Part shown: positions 5,224 to 6,251 of the stretch, in pieces
Position numbering within the stretch: position 1 is the stretch's first letter
Layout of the letters: each line of letters begins with the position of its first letter
From: Candidatus Bathyarchaeota archaeon
GTDB taxonomy: Archaea; Thermoproteota; Bathyarchaeia; TCS64
Assembly: GCA_030601645.1 (NCBI GenBank)
Contig: JAUWBQ010000105.1
Coordinates: 1 to 6,251, forward strand
DNA: 6,251 nucleotides
Reading direction: 5' to 3'
Program-made: the position numbers and the translations under genes
The notes under the pieces: generated by a model
What the model saw: only the letters and a program-made list of their open reading frames with translations
What the model was told of the DNA's origin: nothing
Database searches by the model: none

Positions 5224-6251
5224 TTGTCCGAAAATGGAAAAGGTAACGCAGAAGACATAATTGAATTTGACATACTGGATCTCGATGAAGATAAATCGGG
5301 CTCCAACAAGATAACAGAACTACAGAGCTTTCTGAAGGAAACCCTAGAGCCAGACAAGTACTCTGACGCCATGAAGATTCTCGGCATCACCGACGACATG
5401 TCCAATATCGAACTCCTCGAAGCCGTCACGCTTCTTCTGAAGAAGAATGAGGAAGAGGCGGGGATGAAAGCCGCCAAGAAGAAGGCCGAGGAAGAGGAGG
5501 AAGAGGAGGAGAAGAAGAAGGCCGCCGAGAAGGCCGTGGATCTCCAAGAAGAGGAGGAGAAAAAGGCCGCCGAGAAAGTCGAGGTAGAGGTCGTCAAGGA
5601 TGACAAGAAACCCGTCTACAGGGACTTCATGGATAAATGCATGAAGGCGGGCAAATCCATGGCCGAGTGTGCCAAGGAATTCAAGGAAAAATACCCCGCA
5701 CCCAAGAAAGAGGAGATAGCCGAGGTTGAGCAACTGGCTGAAGCCGCGCGCGTGCAGGCCGAGATCGAGCTAGCCAAGAAAAAGAAAAAGGACGAATACG
5801 AGTACCCCGAGAAGAAGGCAAGCGAGCTCGCCCCCGAGCTCCGCAAGGAATTCGATGAACTGAAGGAAAAGGCAACCGAGCTATCCAAGGTCCGCGAAGA
5901 ATTCGACGAACTGAAGGAGGAGGCAAGCGAGCTCACCAAGGTTCGCGAAGAATTCGACGAACTGAAGCTTGAACTACTACGTCTCAAGGAGGAGAGACGC
6001 CTCGCCGAGATCGCTCAAAAGGTCGATGAGCAGATCGATGAGAAGCATCTAGCCCCCAAACAGAGGGACCACGTGATCAAGCTGATGGCCAAACTTCCTG
6101 TGATGTACCACGACGAGCTTCTGAGCACATTCGCGACGCAGAAATTCCGAGGTTTCGAGGACGTCGGGCAGACCGATGTGAGACGACCCGGCGAACTCCC
6201 TGAAATAGACGAGGAAACCAGAATGAGACTTCTAAGAGAGCATGGAATCGA
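5224..6251 (+). CDS. Probable capsid scaffolding protein, highly charged coiled coil (3' end outside the window)
   Basis: The frame is open from TTG 5224 to the right edge, giving at least 342 residues without a stop. The N-terminus (MSENGKGNAEDIIEFDILDL) is acidic. Residues about 77-129 are an extreme Glu/Lys-rich helix with runs of E and K. Residues 130-158 hold a cysteine-paired motif, FMDKCMKAGKSMAECAKEF (C139 and C149), which I associate with the tail region of XkdF-type protease/scaffold proteins. Residues about 198-249 contain three coiled-coil repeats ending in EFDELK. The end of the visible part (LPVMYHDELLSTFATQKF, then RRPGELPEIDEE) looks like a short helical head-binding domain plus a linker. 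Length, charge, coiled coil and position near a prohead protease fit a scaffold that is removed during maturation. This is inference from composition and context; another structural coiled-coil protein is possible. The start was chosen for the GGGAG at 5212. Confidence 0.8.
   Translation, partial: MSENGKGNAEDIIEFDILDLDEDKSGSNKITELQSFLKETLEPDKYSDAMKILGITDDMSNIELLEAVTLLLKKNEEEAGMKAAKKKAEEEEEEEEKKKAAEKAVDLQEEEEKKAAEKVEVEVVKDDKKPVYRDFMDKCMKAGKSMAECAKEFKEKYPAPKKEEIAEVEQLAEAARVQAEIELAKKKKKDEYEYPEKKASELAPELRKEFDELKEKATELSKVREEFDELKEEASELTKVREEFDELKLELLRLKEERRLAEIAQKVDEQIDEKHLAPKQRDHVIKLMAKLPVMYHDELLSTFATQKFRGFEDVGQTDVRRPGELPEIDEETRMRLLREHGI
5815..5970 (+). repeat. Three tandem 17-18 residue coiled-coil repeats
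   Basis: The units are 5815-5868 (18 residues), 5869-5919 (17) and 5920-5970 (17), with consensus KASEL-x-KVREEFDELKE. Units two and three share an identical stretch of more than 20 bases beginning CGCGAAGAATTCGACG (at 5893 and 5944), so that duplication is recent. The first unit has one extra residue and differs in its middle. Copy-number change here would lengthen or shorten a coiled coil. Confidence 0.8.

Noticed and set aside
5776..5792. A-rich AAGAAAAAGAAAAAG stretch as a programmed frameshift site.
   Set aside because: The sense frame continues for about 450 bases beyond it with coherent coiled-coil coding, and no alternative frame with coding character was seen.
5205..5987. Three long antisense open frames (123-133 residues, Ser- or Leu-rich) opposite the scaffold gene.
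   Set aside because: They mirror the GAG/AAG-rich coding strand, giving low-complexity Ser/Phe or Leu runs. They have no domain-like pattern and overlap a convincing sense gene.

Overview
This window looks like part of the virion-assembly (head) module of a tailed dsDNA virus or provirus (Caudoviricetes-type). All three large genes lie on the + strand in the same reading frame, with short gaps (72 and 81 bases) and no recognisable host metabolic gene, RNA gene, insertion sequence or CRISPR array. Mixed base composition, frequent AGG/AGA arginine and ATA isoleucine codons, and probable TTG starts fit an archaeal or thermophile/Chloroflexi-like host. This is an inference from codon use only; nothing in the window fixes the host.

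Layout. (1) 16-2565: an 849-residue multidomain protein whose second domain resembles the XkdF-type prohead (capsid maturation) protease. Before it lies a segment resembling the phosphoesterase domain of DNA ligase D. After it come a helix-turn-helix, a PhnP/PqqB-like metallo-beta-lactamase-fold domain with one metal-ligand histidine replaced, and an unassigned C-terminal domain. The frame is open to the left edge, so the protein may begin outside the window. (2) 2566-2637: a short gap with a well-placed ribosome binding site and a 12-codon ATG ORF that ends in TAG directly in front of, and in frame with, the next gene. (3) 2638-5142: an 834-residue structural protein built from three related beta-sandwich modules, about 20 copies of a 14-residue repeat, and a C-terminal helical domain resembling head-tail connector proteins. 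(4) 5143-5223: a short gap with a 6-bp inverted repeat and a clear Shine-Dalgarno sequence. (5) 5224 to beyond the right edge: a highly charged coiled-coil protein, most likely the capsid scaffold, which would normally be followed by the major capsid protein.

How they would work together: scaffold and protease are needed to build and mature a prohead, and the middle protein could be a decorated connector or fibre-bearing head/neck component. The unusual points are the extra enzymatic and DNA-binding-like domains on the protease, the separation of protease and scaffold by a fibre-like gene, and the in-frame TAG at the start of the middle gene. Family assignments rest on motif recognition by eye; no database search was run.
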